A stretch of 64,000 bases of DNA from CFX5 sp023384495 (GTDB lineage Bacteria > Chloroflexota > Anaerolineae > Caldilineales > Caldilineaceae), in NCBI GenBank assembly GCA_048499455.1, contig JASNZV010000016.1:1-64000 (forward strand), given 5' to 3'. Below, one piece after another: positions 24,470 to 32,655 of the stretch (its first letter is position 1; the number at the start of each line of letters is the position of its first letter). The translations under genes were made by a program, and so were the position numbers. The notes beneath the pieces are model-generated. The model saw nothing but the letters and a program-made list of their open reading frames with translations. It was not told where the DNA came from and did not search any database.

Positions 24470-25426
24470 GTGGGGCGGTACATTCTACGCCGGATGTTGA
24501 TCAACATCCCTGTGCTCTTTGGCATTACGGTGCTCGTCTTTACCTTTGCGCAACTGGCGCCGGGCGACCCGGTGTCGGCCTACCTGCGCCCGGAGATGGG
24601 CGCCAGCGAGGAGATGCGCGAACAGATGCGCCGCCAACTGGGGTTGGACCAGCCGGCGCCGGTGCGCTATCTGCGCTGGCTGGGGCAAACGTTGCAGGGG
24701 AATCTGGGTTATCGCATTGTTGGCGGCCAGCCGGTCAACACCACCGTCACGCGCGCGCTGGGCGCATCGCTCTTGCTCATGGGCGCGGCGCTCAGCCTGG
24801 GCTGCCTGATCGGCATCCCGTTGGGCATCCTTTCGGCGCTGCGCCAATATTCGCGGCTCGACTTTACACTGACCGCGATCGCGTTTTTGGGCGTCTCGTC
24901 GCCTTCGTTTCTGTTAGGGTTGGGGGGGCTTTATCTCTTTGGCCTCAAACTAAGGCTCTTCCCCATTGGGGGCATGTATTCGGCCACGGGCAACGCCTCG
25001 CTGCTCAATGTGTTGCACCACCTGGCGCTGCCGGCCATGATCCTCGGCTTTGGCTATATCGCGATCCTCATGCGCTATACACGCTCATCCATGCTCGAGG
25101 TGATCCGCCAGTCATACGTCACGACCGCGCGCGCCAAAGGCTTGAACGAGTTTGTCGTGGTCTTGCGCCACAGCTTCCGCAACGCGCTAATCCCGGTCAT
25201 CACCGTGATCGGGCTGGCGCTGCCCGAAATGGTAGGCGGCGCCGTGATCACCGAGACGGTCTTCACCTGGCCCGGCATGGGCTCGCTGCTCATCGACGGC
25301 GTCAACGGCCGCGACTACCCGCTGATCATGGGCATCAGCCTCTGTGTCGCCGTGGCCGTGCTGCTGGCCAACCTGCTCACCGACATCGCCTATGCGCTGG
25401 TCGACCCGCGTATCCGCTATGGGTGA
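24470..25426 (+). CDS. ABC transporter permease, DppB type
   Basis: Membrane permease of 318 residues of the dipeptide/oligopeptide/nickel class: N-terminal GRYILRRMLINIPVLFGIT with the following LAPGDP motif, and the EAA-like loop TARAKGLNEFVVVLRHSFRN. GGAG seven bases before the GTG at 24470 decides the start over a TTG at 24452. It should form a heterodimer with a DppC-type partner, but none follows: the next gene, 27 bases on, is a convergent Uma2 gene. DppC, DppD and DppF are therefore elsewhere or missing. Confidence 0.88.
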   Translation: MGRYILRRMLINIPVLFGITVLVFTFAQLAPGDPVSAYLRPEMGASEEMREQMRRQLGLDQPAPVRYLRWLGQTLQGNLGYRIVGGQPVNTTVTRALGASLLLMGAALSLGCLIGIPLGILSALRQYSRLDFTLTAIAFLGVSSPSFLLGLGGLYLFGLKLRLFPIGGMYSATGNASLLNVLHHLALPAMILGFGYIAILMRYTRSSMLEVIRQSYVTTARAKGLNEFVVVLRHSFRNALIPVITVIGLALPEMVGGAVITETVFTWPGMGSLLIDGVNGRDYPLIMGISLCVAVAVLLANLLTDIAYALVDPRIRYG

Positions 25427-25453
25427 CGCCGCGGCGAGGGTTTGCCGCCAAAG

Positions 25454-26068
25454 CTATCCATCCGAAAAGAGTGCATCTACCCGCACCGTAAGGCCGCCCA
25501 ACGTTGCCGAGGCCGCGATTTCTCCCCGCCCAAATTCCCCATAGACCTCATATTGGTCTTCGGCCAGCCGCAATATGAGCACCGTTTCCGATTGTGGATC
25601 GACAATCCAATATTCAGGAATACCGGCCTGGGCATATTCAGAGCGCTTCAGCACCAGATCGCGTTTTGGATCGTCTGGGCTCACCACCTCGATCACAAGG
25701 TCGGCGCCAGCCCAATACATCTCCTGCCGGCGCGGATCATCGGCGGAGGCCAGAAAGAGCAGATCCGGTTCGCGAATCTTGCCTTCCCACAGCCGCAAGC
25801 GGAAAGGCGCAAAGAGCACTTTCCCCCCAGTACGCTGCGCATAGGCAAAAAAGATCGAGTGAAGCAGGGCGACAATCGATTGGTGGCTGTCGCTGGGCAT
25901 GGGCAACACCTCGATTCGACCGTGGGAGAATTCGACCAGCCGGTTGGTTTCCAGCGCGAGATAGTCTGCCTCGCTCCATGCGCCCTGAGGGGGGAAGAGC
26001 AGCGCCACATCCCATGCCGGTTCAGCGCTGATATCAGCATCGACTGCTCGTGGAATGGCTATACTCAT
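25454..26068 (-). CDS. Uma2 family protein (DUF820, restriction-endonuclease-like fold)
   Basis: Protein of 204 residues with the Uma2 signature: REPDLLF, then DLVIEVVSPDDPKRDL, KRSEYAQAGIPEYWIVDP. These Asp, Glu and Lys residues form a PD-(D/E)xK-like site, so nuclease activity is predicted from fold, though cellular roles of Uma2 proteins are unclear and they are often multicopy in Chloroflexota and cyanobacteria. CGGAGCGAAC precedes the ATG. A second Uma2 gene is at 57774. Confidence 0.87.
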   Translation of the reverse strand: MSIAIPRAVDADISAEPAWDVALLFPPQGAWSEADYLALETNRLVEFSHGRIEVLPMPSDSHQSIVALLHSIFFAYAQRTGGKVLFAPFRLRLWEGKIREPDLLFLASADDPRRQEMYWAGADLVIEVVSPDDPKRDLVLKRSEYAQAGIPEYWIVDPQSETVLILRLAEDQYEVYGEFGRGEIAASATLGGLTVRVDALFSDG

Positions 26069-26137
26069 TGTTCGCTCCGGTCACGTCCCCTGGTATCACT
26101 GTTCTCTATGATACAACAAAGACGGTGCAGCGTCCAT

Positions 26138-27088
26138 CTATAGCACCACCTCATCCCGATGGACAGCGCCGTCGGCGATTTGCGCGCCGCGCAGCGCCAC
26201 CACATTCTCCAGTCGCGCGCCGGCGCCGATGACACAGCCGGCCTCGATGTAGACATGCGGCCCGATCACACAGCCCGGCCCCACCACCACGCCGGCCTCG
26301 ATGCGCACGGGCGGGATCAGGCGCGCGCCAATCCCCACAGACGGCAACAGGTCCCTCGCCTCCACGCCGTTGAGCGCCAGATAGTAACGGTTGAGCGCCA
26401 GCAGGTCGGCGGCGTTGGTCAACTGGATGCGGCTCTCGGTAATCACGCCGGTGACGCCGCCATCGCGGTCAATCAGCAACTGGATGGCGTCTTGCAACTC
26501 ATATTCGCCGCGCGCCGAGGGGCGCACCGCAGGCAGATGGTCGAGGATGCGCGGCGCAAAGACATAGAGCGGCAGGCTGGAGATGTTGGAGGGGGCCTCT
26601 TCCGGCCTGGGCTTCTCCACAATGCGGCGCACCCAGCCATCCTGCCAATCGACGATGCCGGTGCTGCCGGCATGGGCGATGTCAATCGGCATCAGGCTCA
26701 GTGTGGCCGTGGCCCGCCGCACTCGGTGGGCGGCGAGCATCTCGCCCAGGTGGCCGTTGGGCGTCAGATTGTCGCACGCCGAAAGAACAAAGTCGCTCGC
26801 TACATGGGGAGCAGCCAGACTCAGCGCATGGGCCATGCCCAACCGTTCGGGCTGCACCACAAAGCGGATGCGCAGCTCGGGCCGCGCCCGCGCAAAGTGG
26901 GGTGCGATCTCAGAGTCTTCTGGGCTGATCAGAATAATGAAGTCATCGATCCCCTGCTCCACCAGCCGGTCCACCACCCGCTCGACCATCGGTTTGCCGG
27001 CCACCGGCGCCATCGCCTTGGTGCGCCGGGTTGTAATCGGATGTAGCCGCTTGCCCTTGCCCGCGGCCAAAATGATGCCTTGTGTCAT
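26138..27088 (-). CDS. sugar-1-phosphate nucleotidyltransferase with left-handed beta-helix tail
   Basis: Nucleotidyltransferase of 316 residues. The N-terminal Rossmann-like domain opens with the GIILAAGKGKRLHP signature, binding the NTP, and TKAMAPVAGKPMVER continues the family pattern. Residues from about 235 on form hexapeptide repeats (VVVGPGCVIGPHVYIEAGCV), a left-handed beta-helix as in GlmU-like and archaeal sugar-1-phosphate nucleotidyltransferases. The ATG at 27088 is the natural start. It lies downstream of a GHMP sugar kinase on the same strand, which suggests sequential phosphorylation and nucleotide activation of the same sugar. Acetyltransferase activity of the tail is uncertain. 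Confidence 0.85.
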   Translation of the reverse strand: MTQGIILAAGKGKRLHPITTRRTKAMAPVAGKPMVERVVDRLVEQGIDDFIILISPEDSEIAPHFARARPELRIRFVVQPERLGMAHALSLAAPHVASDFVLSACDNLTPNGHLGEMLAAHRVRRATATLSLMPIDIAHAGSTGIVDWQDGWVRRIVEKPRPEEAPSNISSLPLYVFAPRILDHLPAVRPSARGEYELQDAIQLLIDRDGGVTGVITESRIQLTNAADLLALNRYYLALNGVEARDLLPSVGIGARLIPPVRIEAGVVVGPGCVIGPHVYIEAGCVIGAGARLENVVALRGAQIADGAVHRDEVVL

Positions 27089-27110
27089 AATGAAGTTGCA
27101 TCTTGCATGT

Positions 27111-27185
27111 CTTACGCAGCGCCGGATGGCTATCGGGAGGGACCGATTGGTCAACGAACAGACCTTCAGCCAAGGCTTGCGTAAG
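27111..27185 (+). repeat. CTTACGCA...TGCGTAAG element, 75-bp copy
   Basis: Perfect ends CTTACGCA and TGCGTAAG, between the kinase and nucleotidyltransferase genes. Related copies at 57674-57748 (75 bp, same orientation) and 17661-17720 (60 bp, reversed). Confidence 0.7.
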
Positions 27186-27227
27186 TCCTATCTTGATTGT
27201 CTTGATTGAACTGGAGCCTTCCGCAAG

Positions 27228-28448
27228 CTAGCCCAGCAGCCGCGCCCCGTCATCGGGCTGGCAAAGGTGGATGCTATATCGCTCCGCCATCTCCGGGTGG
27301 GCGACGGGGTAGCGGCGGTGGATCGCTTGGGCAATGGCGTCGCGGTGGGTGGGGTCGATGAGGGCCAGGCAGTTGCCACGGAAGCCGGCGCCGCTAAAAC
27401 GCACGCCATAGACGCCGGGCGTCTCGCGCAGGATGCGATACAGGGTGATCAGTTGCGGGCAGCCACTCTCGTAGTTCTCAATCGAACTGGCGCCCGACGC
27501 CGAAACCAGTTCGCCAAACTGGGCGATGTCGCCGGCGCGCCAGGCCTCCTCACCGGCGGCCACCCGCGCCATCTCGGTGAAGAAGTGGGTCGCGCGCCGC
27601 CGCAGCGACTCCTCCAGCCGGTCGCCATAGGCCTCAAAGTAGGCGGGGTCCACCTCGCGCAGCCGGGGCGACTCGCCGTTGGGCTGCCCGGCCATGGCCA
27701 GCAACTGGCGCGCGGCCGCCTGACACTCGGCCACCCGATTGTTGTAGCTGGTGCCCACCAGCGCCTTGTCCACCCCGGAATAGACGGCCAGGATGGCAAA
27801 CGAATCGGGCGCAGCTGCGGTGGGTACGGCGTCGATTGCCACTTGCTGGCAGTCAATGCGCGTCAGATGATTGCGCCGGCTAAAGAGGATCGAGGTCTGG
27901 TCGAGGATGCCGTTGTTGAGGCCGATGTACGCATGCTCGGTGCGGGTAACCAGGTCGATGTTGGCGCGCGGCGTGATCGCCAGCCCGTTGGCGCTCTCCA
28001 GCGCAAGCAGATAGGCTATCGTCACCGCGGCCGACGAACTCAGCCCGCCGATGGGCATGTCGCTGTCCATCACGCCGAGGATGCCGCGCGTCAGGCCGTG
28101 GGGTTGCAGCGCCAGCGCCGCCCCGCGGGCATAGTTGCCCCAGTCCCCTTGGGTGTAGGGTGGCACGTGGTGGATGGAAAAGCGCGTTGGCTGGGCAAAG
28201 GCCAGGCTCTCGATGTGGACAACGCCATCCTCGCTGGGCGCAAAGGCGAGCAGGATCGCACGGTCGATGGCCATGCCCAGCACACGGCCCAGTTGGTGGT
28301 CGATGTGGGCGCCCAGCGGGCTGATCCGCAGCGGGGCGCGCACAATGCGGATGGCAGCCGGGTCGATGGCGTGGCGCTGCGCCAGCAGTTCGGTGAGCCG
28401 GGCAATGCGCTCCGCTTCGGGGGGGACAGGTCGGATTGGAAGTTCCAT
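27228..28448 (-). CDS. GHMP sugar kinase, galactokinase family; possibly galacturonokinase
   Basis: ATP-dependent anomeric sugar kinase of 406 residues. The ATP loop is PIGGLSSSAA (132-141), and the C-terminal GHMP motif is GVRFSGAGFRGN. The N-terminal substrate signature reads RISPLGAHIDHQLG (41-54) where galactokinases have GEHxDY: the Glu is Ala and Tyr is His. As I recall, plant galacturonic-acid kinase has a GAHIDHQ-like version, so the substrate may be a uronic acid. The kinase gene has its own promoter and is followed by a nucleotidyltransferase gene; a galactonate-dehydratase-like gene is upstream. Plain galactokinase remains possible. Confidence 0.82.
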   Translation of the reverse strand: MELPIRPVPPEAERIARLTELLAQRHAIDPAAIRIVRAPLRISPLGAHIDHQLGRVLGMAIDRAILLAFAPSEDGVVHIESLAFAQPTRFSIHHVPPYTQGDWGNYARGAALALQPHGLTRGILGVMDSDMPIGGLSSSAAVTIAYLLALESANGLAITPRANIDLVTRTEHAYIGLNNGILDQTSILFSRRNHLTRIDCQQVAIDAVPTAAAPDSFAILAVYSGVDKALVGTSYNNRVAECQAAARQLLAMAGQPNGESPRLREVDPAYFEAYGDRLEESLRRRATHFFTEMARVAAGEEAWRAGDIAQFGELVSASGASSIENYESGCPQLITLYRILRETPGVYGVRFSGAGFRGNCLALIDPTHRDAIAQAIHRRYPVAHPEMAERYSIHLCQPDDGARLLG

Positions 28449-28485
28449 AGTCTAGATGATGGTTGGTGATTACGATTTTTGTTGC

Positions 28486-28514
28486 ATTGTAGCACGAACC
28501 CAATCGAACACCAA
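28486..28514 (-). promoter_or_regulatory. sigma70-type promoter for the sugar kinase gene
   Basis: On the minus strand TTGGTG (complement of 28509-28514), 17-base spacer, TACAAT (complement of 28486-28491), 37 bases before the kinase ATG. It implies that kinase and nucleotidyltransferase can be transcribed apart from the dehydratase gene. Confidence 0.6.
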
Positions 28515-28583
28515 CGACGCGCGTCAAAAATATGGGGCTGCGCTGTCGAGCATCCGCCGGCGGGTTGGGCGCGCCTACTTCCC

Positions 28584-29726
28584 CTACCCCGGCTGCACGC
28601 GCGACGAATCGGCCGCGCGGGGGCGATCCACCCGGTGGGCCGCCACCACGTCGGGGTTGAGCCGGTAGCCCAGCCCCGGCGCATGGGAGAGCAGCAGGCA
28701 GCCATCCACCACCGGCTCGGCGGGCGTGAGCAGGTCAGTGCGCCACGCCACCTCGCCCCATGCATATTCCAGGATGTAAAAGTTGGGTAGCACAGCGCAG
28801 ACATGGGCGCTGGCGACGCTCGCCACCGGGCCCGACGGGTTATGGGGCGCCACCAACAGGTCTTGCAGACGGGCCGCCTCGCCAATATGGCGCGTCTCGA
28901 GCAGGCCGCCGTCGTGTTTGACGTCGGGCATGAGCACATCCACCACCCGGCGGGTGAGGAAAGGGCGAAAGCCCTCCATGCCAAAGACCACCTCCGCCGA
29001 GGCCGTGGGCATGGGCGCCCACTGGGTGATGGCCGCCAGGTCGTCGACATGGTGGTGATGCACCGGCTCCTCGTACCAAAAGAGGTTGCAATCGGCCAGC
29101 GCCTGCGCTGCCAGGCGCGCCTCCGACGCCTCCATGCGCCCGTGGCAATCGACCGCCAACTCCACCCCATCGCCAATCGCCTCGCGCACAGCTCGCACTC
29201 GATCGACCCCACGGCGCCATGCCGCATCCGGCCCCGTGCGCACGTGGTCACGCGCCCGCAATTCGTCGAACGGGGCCAGCTTGATGGCGGTGAAACCCTG
29301 GGCCACGGCCTGGGTTGCGGCGCGGGCAAAGCCCTCGGGCGTGCGCTCGCGCACGTGGCGGTTGATATTGGCGTAGAGGCGGACCCGGTCGCGCACGGCG
29401 CCGCCCAGCAGTTGATGGATCGGCGCGCCTAGATGCTGGCCGAGAATGTCCCACAGCGCCTGCTCCACCGCGCTGAGCGCCGTGTGGGCAATGCGCCCGC
29501 CATCCATGCGGCGCATCGCTTGTACGCGCAGATTGATCGCCAGCGGGGATTGGCCCACGAGCTGCCGCTTGAACACCTCCAATGCGGCGATGCAGAGGGC
29601 GTCGTTGCCGCTGTGGCTCGCCTCGCCCAGCCCGGTGAGCCCGGCGTCGGTGTGGACGAGCACAAAGAGCCAATCCCCCCGCTGGTTGACATGGACGACG
29701 ACTGGTTCGATGTCGGTGATCTGCAT
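28584..29726 (-). CDS. enolase-superfamily dehydratase, galactonate-dehydratase-like
   Basis: Mandelate racemase/muconate lactonizing enzyme family protein of 380 residues. Metal ligands are Asp193 (AVDCHG, with His195), Glu219 (WYEEP) and Glu245 (SAEVVFG); Lys149 (AIKLAPFDE) and His294 (APHNPSG) are candidate general bases or acids. The DCH plus PHNPSGP pattern resembles galactonate and related aldonate dehydratases. GAAAGGAGCATC precedes the ATG. It is divergent from the DUF2339 gene and upstream of the GHMP kinase gene, on the same strand. It differs clearly from the ECH-type paralogue at 8796. Confidence 0.85.
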   Translation of the reverse strand: MQITDIEPVVVHVNQRGDWLFVLVHTDAGLTGLGEASHSGNDALCIAALEVFKRQLVGQSPLAINLRVQAMRRMDGGRIAHTALSAVEQALWDILGQHLGAPIHQLLGGAVRDRVRLYANINRHVRERTPEGFARAATQAVAQGFTAIKLAPFDELRARDHVRTGPDAAWRRGVDRVRAVREAIGDGVELAVDCHGRMEASEARLAAQALADCNLFWYEEPVHHHHVDDLAAITQWAPMPTASAEVVFGMEGFRPFLTRRVVDVLMPDVKHDGGLLETRHIGEAARLQDLLVAPHNPSGPVASVASAHVCAVLPNFYILEYAWGEVAWRTDLLTPAEPVVDGCLLLSHAPGLGYRLNPDVVAAHRVDRPRAADSSRVQPG

Positions 29727-29747
29727 GATGCTCCTTTCTGTCGATGA

Positions 29748-29776
29748 ATTTTGACGGTTGAACCTTGAATTGTCAA
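29748..29776 (-). promoter_or_regulatory. candidate promoter for the dehydratase gene
   Basis: On the minus strand TTGACA (complement of 29771-29776), 17-base spacer and CAAAAT (complement of 29748-29753). Just upstream are two direct repeats ATCCCTATAT at 29787-29796 and 29802-29811, 15 bases apart, a possible regulator site. Confidence 0.45.
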
Positions 29777-29846
29777 TTTCGGCGTTATCCCTATATGCGC
29801 CATCCCTATATCAGATCACCCGTCCATCACTGTGAAGGTCCACCGG

Positions 29847-29876
29847 TTGCATGATTGGGGCGTCCTCCCGTATACT
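29847..29876 (+). promoter_or_regulatory. sigma70-type promoter for the DUF2339 gene
   Basis: TTGCAT at 29847-29852, 18-base spacer and TATACT at 29871-29876; the ATG follows 58 bases after the -10 box. Confidence 0.5.
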
Positions 29877-29933
29877 CGACGTGTGTAGCAATCATTTCCA
29901 CATTCCAACCCGAACAACACCTGCCGAGGGCCT

Positions 29934-32636
29934 ATGGAAGTCGTCGCTGTTGGCGCGTTCTGTTTTACCCTCCTCTTGGGAGTCGCCATCTTCTTTGTCT
30001 GGCTGCGGGTGGAGGCGATCCGCCGCGACCTGAACCGGCGGCTCGAACAGCTTGAGCGCGGGGCATTGCGGCTGCCCACCGAAGCCACCCCATCAATCCA
30101 GCCTACGCCGCTCACCACACCGCGGCCTACACAGCCGCCCCCACCTGTCGCCGCGCCTGGACCGCAGCCGGCGGCCCCAGCGGTGGTGACGCCGCCGGCT
30201 GCATCCACGCCCGTGACGCCCGCCACCGCCGAAGCAGCGCCTCTCTTGGCGGCAGAGCCGGCTCCATCGCCCCCCCCGGTGGAGCGACGCCCGCTTCAGT
30301 TGCCGGCGCCGGTGACTTGGTTTCTCCAGCGTCACCTGCTGGTGCAGGTTGGCATGGTCATCCTCTTTATCGGCGTGGCCTTCTTGCTCAAATACGCGGC
30401 GGACCAGGGCTGGCTCTCGCTGGAGCTGCGCCATATTGGGGCGGCAGCGGGCGGGGTCGCGCTGGTTGGGGCTGGCTGGGGGCTGCGCAACCGGGCGCGC
30501 ATCTATGGGTTGGCGCTCCAGGGCGGGGGATTGGGCATCATCTACCTGACCACCTTCTTTGCCTTTGGCGTCTACGAATTGATCCCAGGCGGACTGGCCT
30601 TTGCCATCTTCATTGCCTTGGGCGCGCTCTGCGCTGCGCTGGCCGTGCTCAACCATGCGCAGATTCTCGCCTTCATGGCCGTGGTGGGCGCATTTCTGGC
30701 CCCGTTTCTGGCCTCCACGGGCGAGGGCAGCCATGTGGCGCTCTTCAGCTACTATACGCTGGTCAACGCCGTCGTCTTTGCCATTGCCTGGTTCCGCGCG
30801 TGGCGCGGCCTGAACGTCGCCGGTTTTCTGCTGACCCTGGCCGGCGGGCTGGCCTGGGGGAGCGCCGCGTACGAACCGGCGCTCTTTGCCACCACCGAGC
30901 CATTCCTGCTGCTCTTCTTGGCCTTCTATCTCGCGATTGCCATTCTCTACGCCACACGCCTGCGCGACGACCCCACCGCCAATTGCCGCGCCGATGCGGT
31001 GGACATTACATTGGTCTTTGGCAACCCGCTGGCCGTCTTCGCCATCCAGGCCGCGCTGGTGGAACACCTGACCTATGGCGCGGCCGTCAGCGCGTTGGGA
31101 TTGGGGTCGCTCTACATGGCGCTCGCGGGGCTGGCGGCGCGACGCACATTGCCCCTCCCCGCCCCACTGCTGGAGGCATTTCTCTTTCTCGGCTACTTCT
31201 TTCTGGCGCTGGCGGTTCCCCTCTTCTTCGACGCCCAAGTCACGGCGGCGATCTGGGCGGTGGCCGGGGCCGGCTGGGTGTGGATGGGCGTGCGCCGGCA
31301 GCGCGTCTGGAACGTGGGCTGGGGCGTGCTTGTGCAATTGGGCGCGGCGTTGGCCCACCTGGGGGCACGCACCGACCTTTTTACCACCACGCTGCCCCTG
31401 TGGAGCCTGGTCTACCTGGGCGCCTATCTGGTGGGCGGGGCGGGTCTCTTTTCGGCCTATCAGGTGCGCAAGTGGGCGGGCCACGAGAAACATGGGCAAC
31501 TGGCGGCGTTTGTGGCGCACGTCCTTGCCGTGTGGGGCATGGCGTGGTGGTTTGGCGGCGGCGCCGACCAGGTGCTGAGCAGCGCGCCGCAATCGTACAA
31601 AATGATCGGGCTGGTTGCCTTCTCCAGCCTTTCGGGCGCGATGGGTGAGTGGCTTGGCGTGCGGCTGGGCTGGTTCACCCTGCGGGCGCCGCTCGCTTTT
31701 CTGCTGCCGGTGACGCTGTTGCTGGCGCTGCTGCAACTGGACGGGTCACCCCACCACTTTGCAAACGGAGGTTGGGCGGTCTGGCCGTTGGCGCTTGCGG
31801 CCCACTATTGGATGGCGCATCGATTCGACCGCGAGCAAGGGACGCCGACACGCTGGCAGCGCTTGCGCCACGCCGGCGGCCTGTGGCTGGTTGCCCTGTT
31901 GTTCGCCTGGTTCGCCGGTTGGGGCGCGTCTGAGTGGACAGAGGCCGACACCTGGCCCACTGTGGCGGTGCTGCTTGTGTTGGCGCTGCTCATCCTCATC
32001 GCCAGTGAGTGGGCGGCGCGCCTGCCGGGTGGGTTTGCCCGCCACGAACGAACCTATCGGCGGCTGGGCGCGGGGCCACTGGTGGTCGTGTTGCTGCTGT
32101 GGACGCTGCTCTTTCGCGCCGACGACCGCGGCGCGCTCAAGACGCTTCCCTATATCCCGCTGCTCAACCCGCTCGACCTCGCCTATCTGTTTGGCTTTGG
32201 CGTGCTGCTGCGTTGGGTTCGCAGGCTGGCGCTTGCCAATCCCACCGTGGGGTATGTGCTGTGGGGCGTGGCCGCCTTCCCGGCGCTCAACCTCGCGCTG
32301 GCTCGCGCTGTGCATCATCTGACGGGCGTGGCCTATCGGTGGAATGCGCTCTATGACTCGCCCGTGTTGCAGACCACCTACGCCATTGTCTGGAGCGGGC
32401 TGGCCTTGGCGCTCATGTTTTGGGGCGCCCGCCGCCGATTGCGCGCGGCCTGGCTCTTTGGCGCGGCGGTTCTCGCCCTGGCGATCCTCAAGCTCTTCGT
32501 GGTCGATCTGGCTTCGGCTGAGACCATCGCCCGTATCGTCTCGTTTATTGGCGTGGGGCTACTCGTGCTCATCATCGCCTACTTTGCGCCGGCGCCAGCG
32601 GCCGTCAAGCCAAACGGCGACCCCGAGGCTGGTTAA
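29934..32636 (+). CDS. DUF2339 family large membrane protein
   Basis: Protein of 900 residues. A first membrane segment (about 4-22) is followed by a short charged stretch and a Pro/Thr/Ala-rich linker (about 45-120), then from about residue 125 to the end more than twenty closely packed hydrophobic segments separated by short loops. This architecture (N-terminal anchor, linker, polytopic body with LLVQVGMVILFIGVAFLLKY) is DUF2339, whose function is unknown. CGAGGG lies before the ATG. It is convergent with the large regulator gene, only 19 bases apart. Confidence 0.85.
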   Translation: MEVVAVGAFCFTLLLGVAIFFVWLRVEAIRRDLNRRLEQLERGALRLPTEATPSIQPTPLTTPRPTQPPPPVAAPGPQPAAPAVVTPPAASTPVTPATAEAAPLLAAEPAPSPPPVERRPLQLPAPVTWFLQRHLLVQVGMVILFIGVAFLLKYAADQGWLSLELRHIGAAAGGVALVGAGWGLRNRARIYGLALQGGGLGIIYLTTFFAFGVYELIPGGLAFAIFIALGALCAALAVLNHAQILAFMAVVGAFLAPFLASTGEGSHVALFSYYTLVNAVVFAIAWFRAWRGLNVAGFLLTLAGGLAWGSAAYEPALFATTEPFLLLFLAFYLAIAILYATRLRDDPTANCRADAVDITLVFGNPLAVFAIQAALVEHLTYGAAVSALGLGSLYMALAGLAARRTLPLPAPLLEAFLFLGYFFLALAVPLFFDAQVTAAIWAVAGAGWVWMGVRRQRVWNVGWGVLVQLGAALAHLGARTDLFTTTLPLWSLVYLGAYLVGGAGLFSAYQVRKWAGHEKHGQLAAFVAHVLAVWGMAWWFGGGADQVLSSAPQSYKMIGLVAFSSLSGAMGEWLGVRLGWFTLRAPLAFLLPVTLLLALLQLDGSPHHFANGGWAVWPLALAAHYWMAHRFDREQGTPTRWQRLRHAGGLWLVALLFAWFAGWGASEWTEADTWPTVAVLLVLALLILIASEWAARLPGGFARHERTYRRLGAGPLVVVLLLWTLLFRADDRGALKTLPYIPLLNPLDLAYLFGFGVLLRWVRRLALANPTVGYVLWGVAAFPALNLALARAVHHLTGVAYRWNALYDSPVLQTTYAIVWSGLALALMFWGARRRLRAAWLFGAAVLALAILKLFVVDLASAETIARIVSFIGVGLLVLIIAYFAPAPAAVKPNGDPEAG

Positions 32637-32655
32637 CAGCGCGATCAGATTTTGG

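Noticed and set aside
30093..31736. 547-codon open frame antisense to the DUF2339 gene
   Set aside because: Composition is Gln/Arg/His/Gly-rich as expected from the complement of GC-rich membrane-protein codons; no domain, and the sense frame has clear membrane segments.
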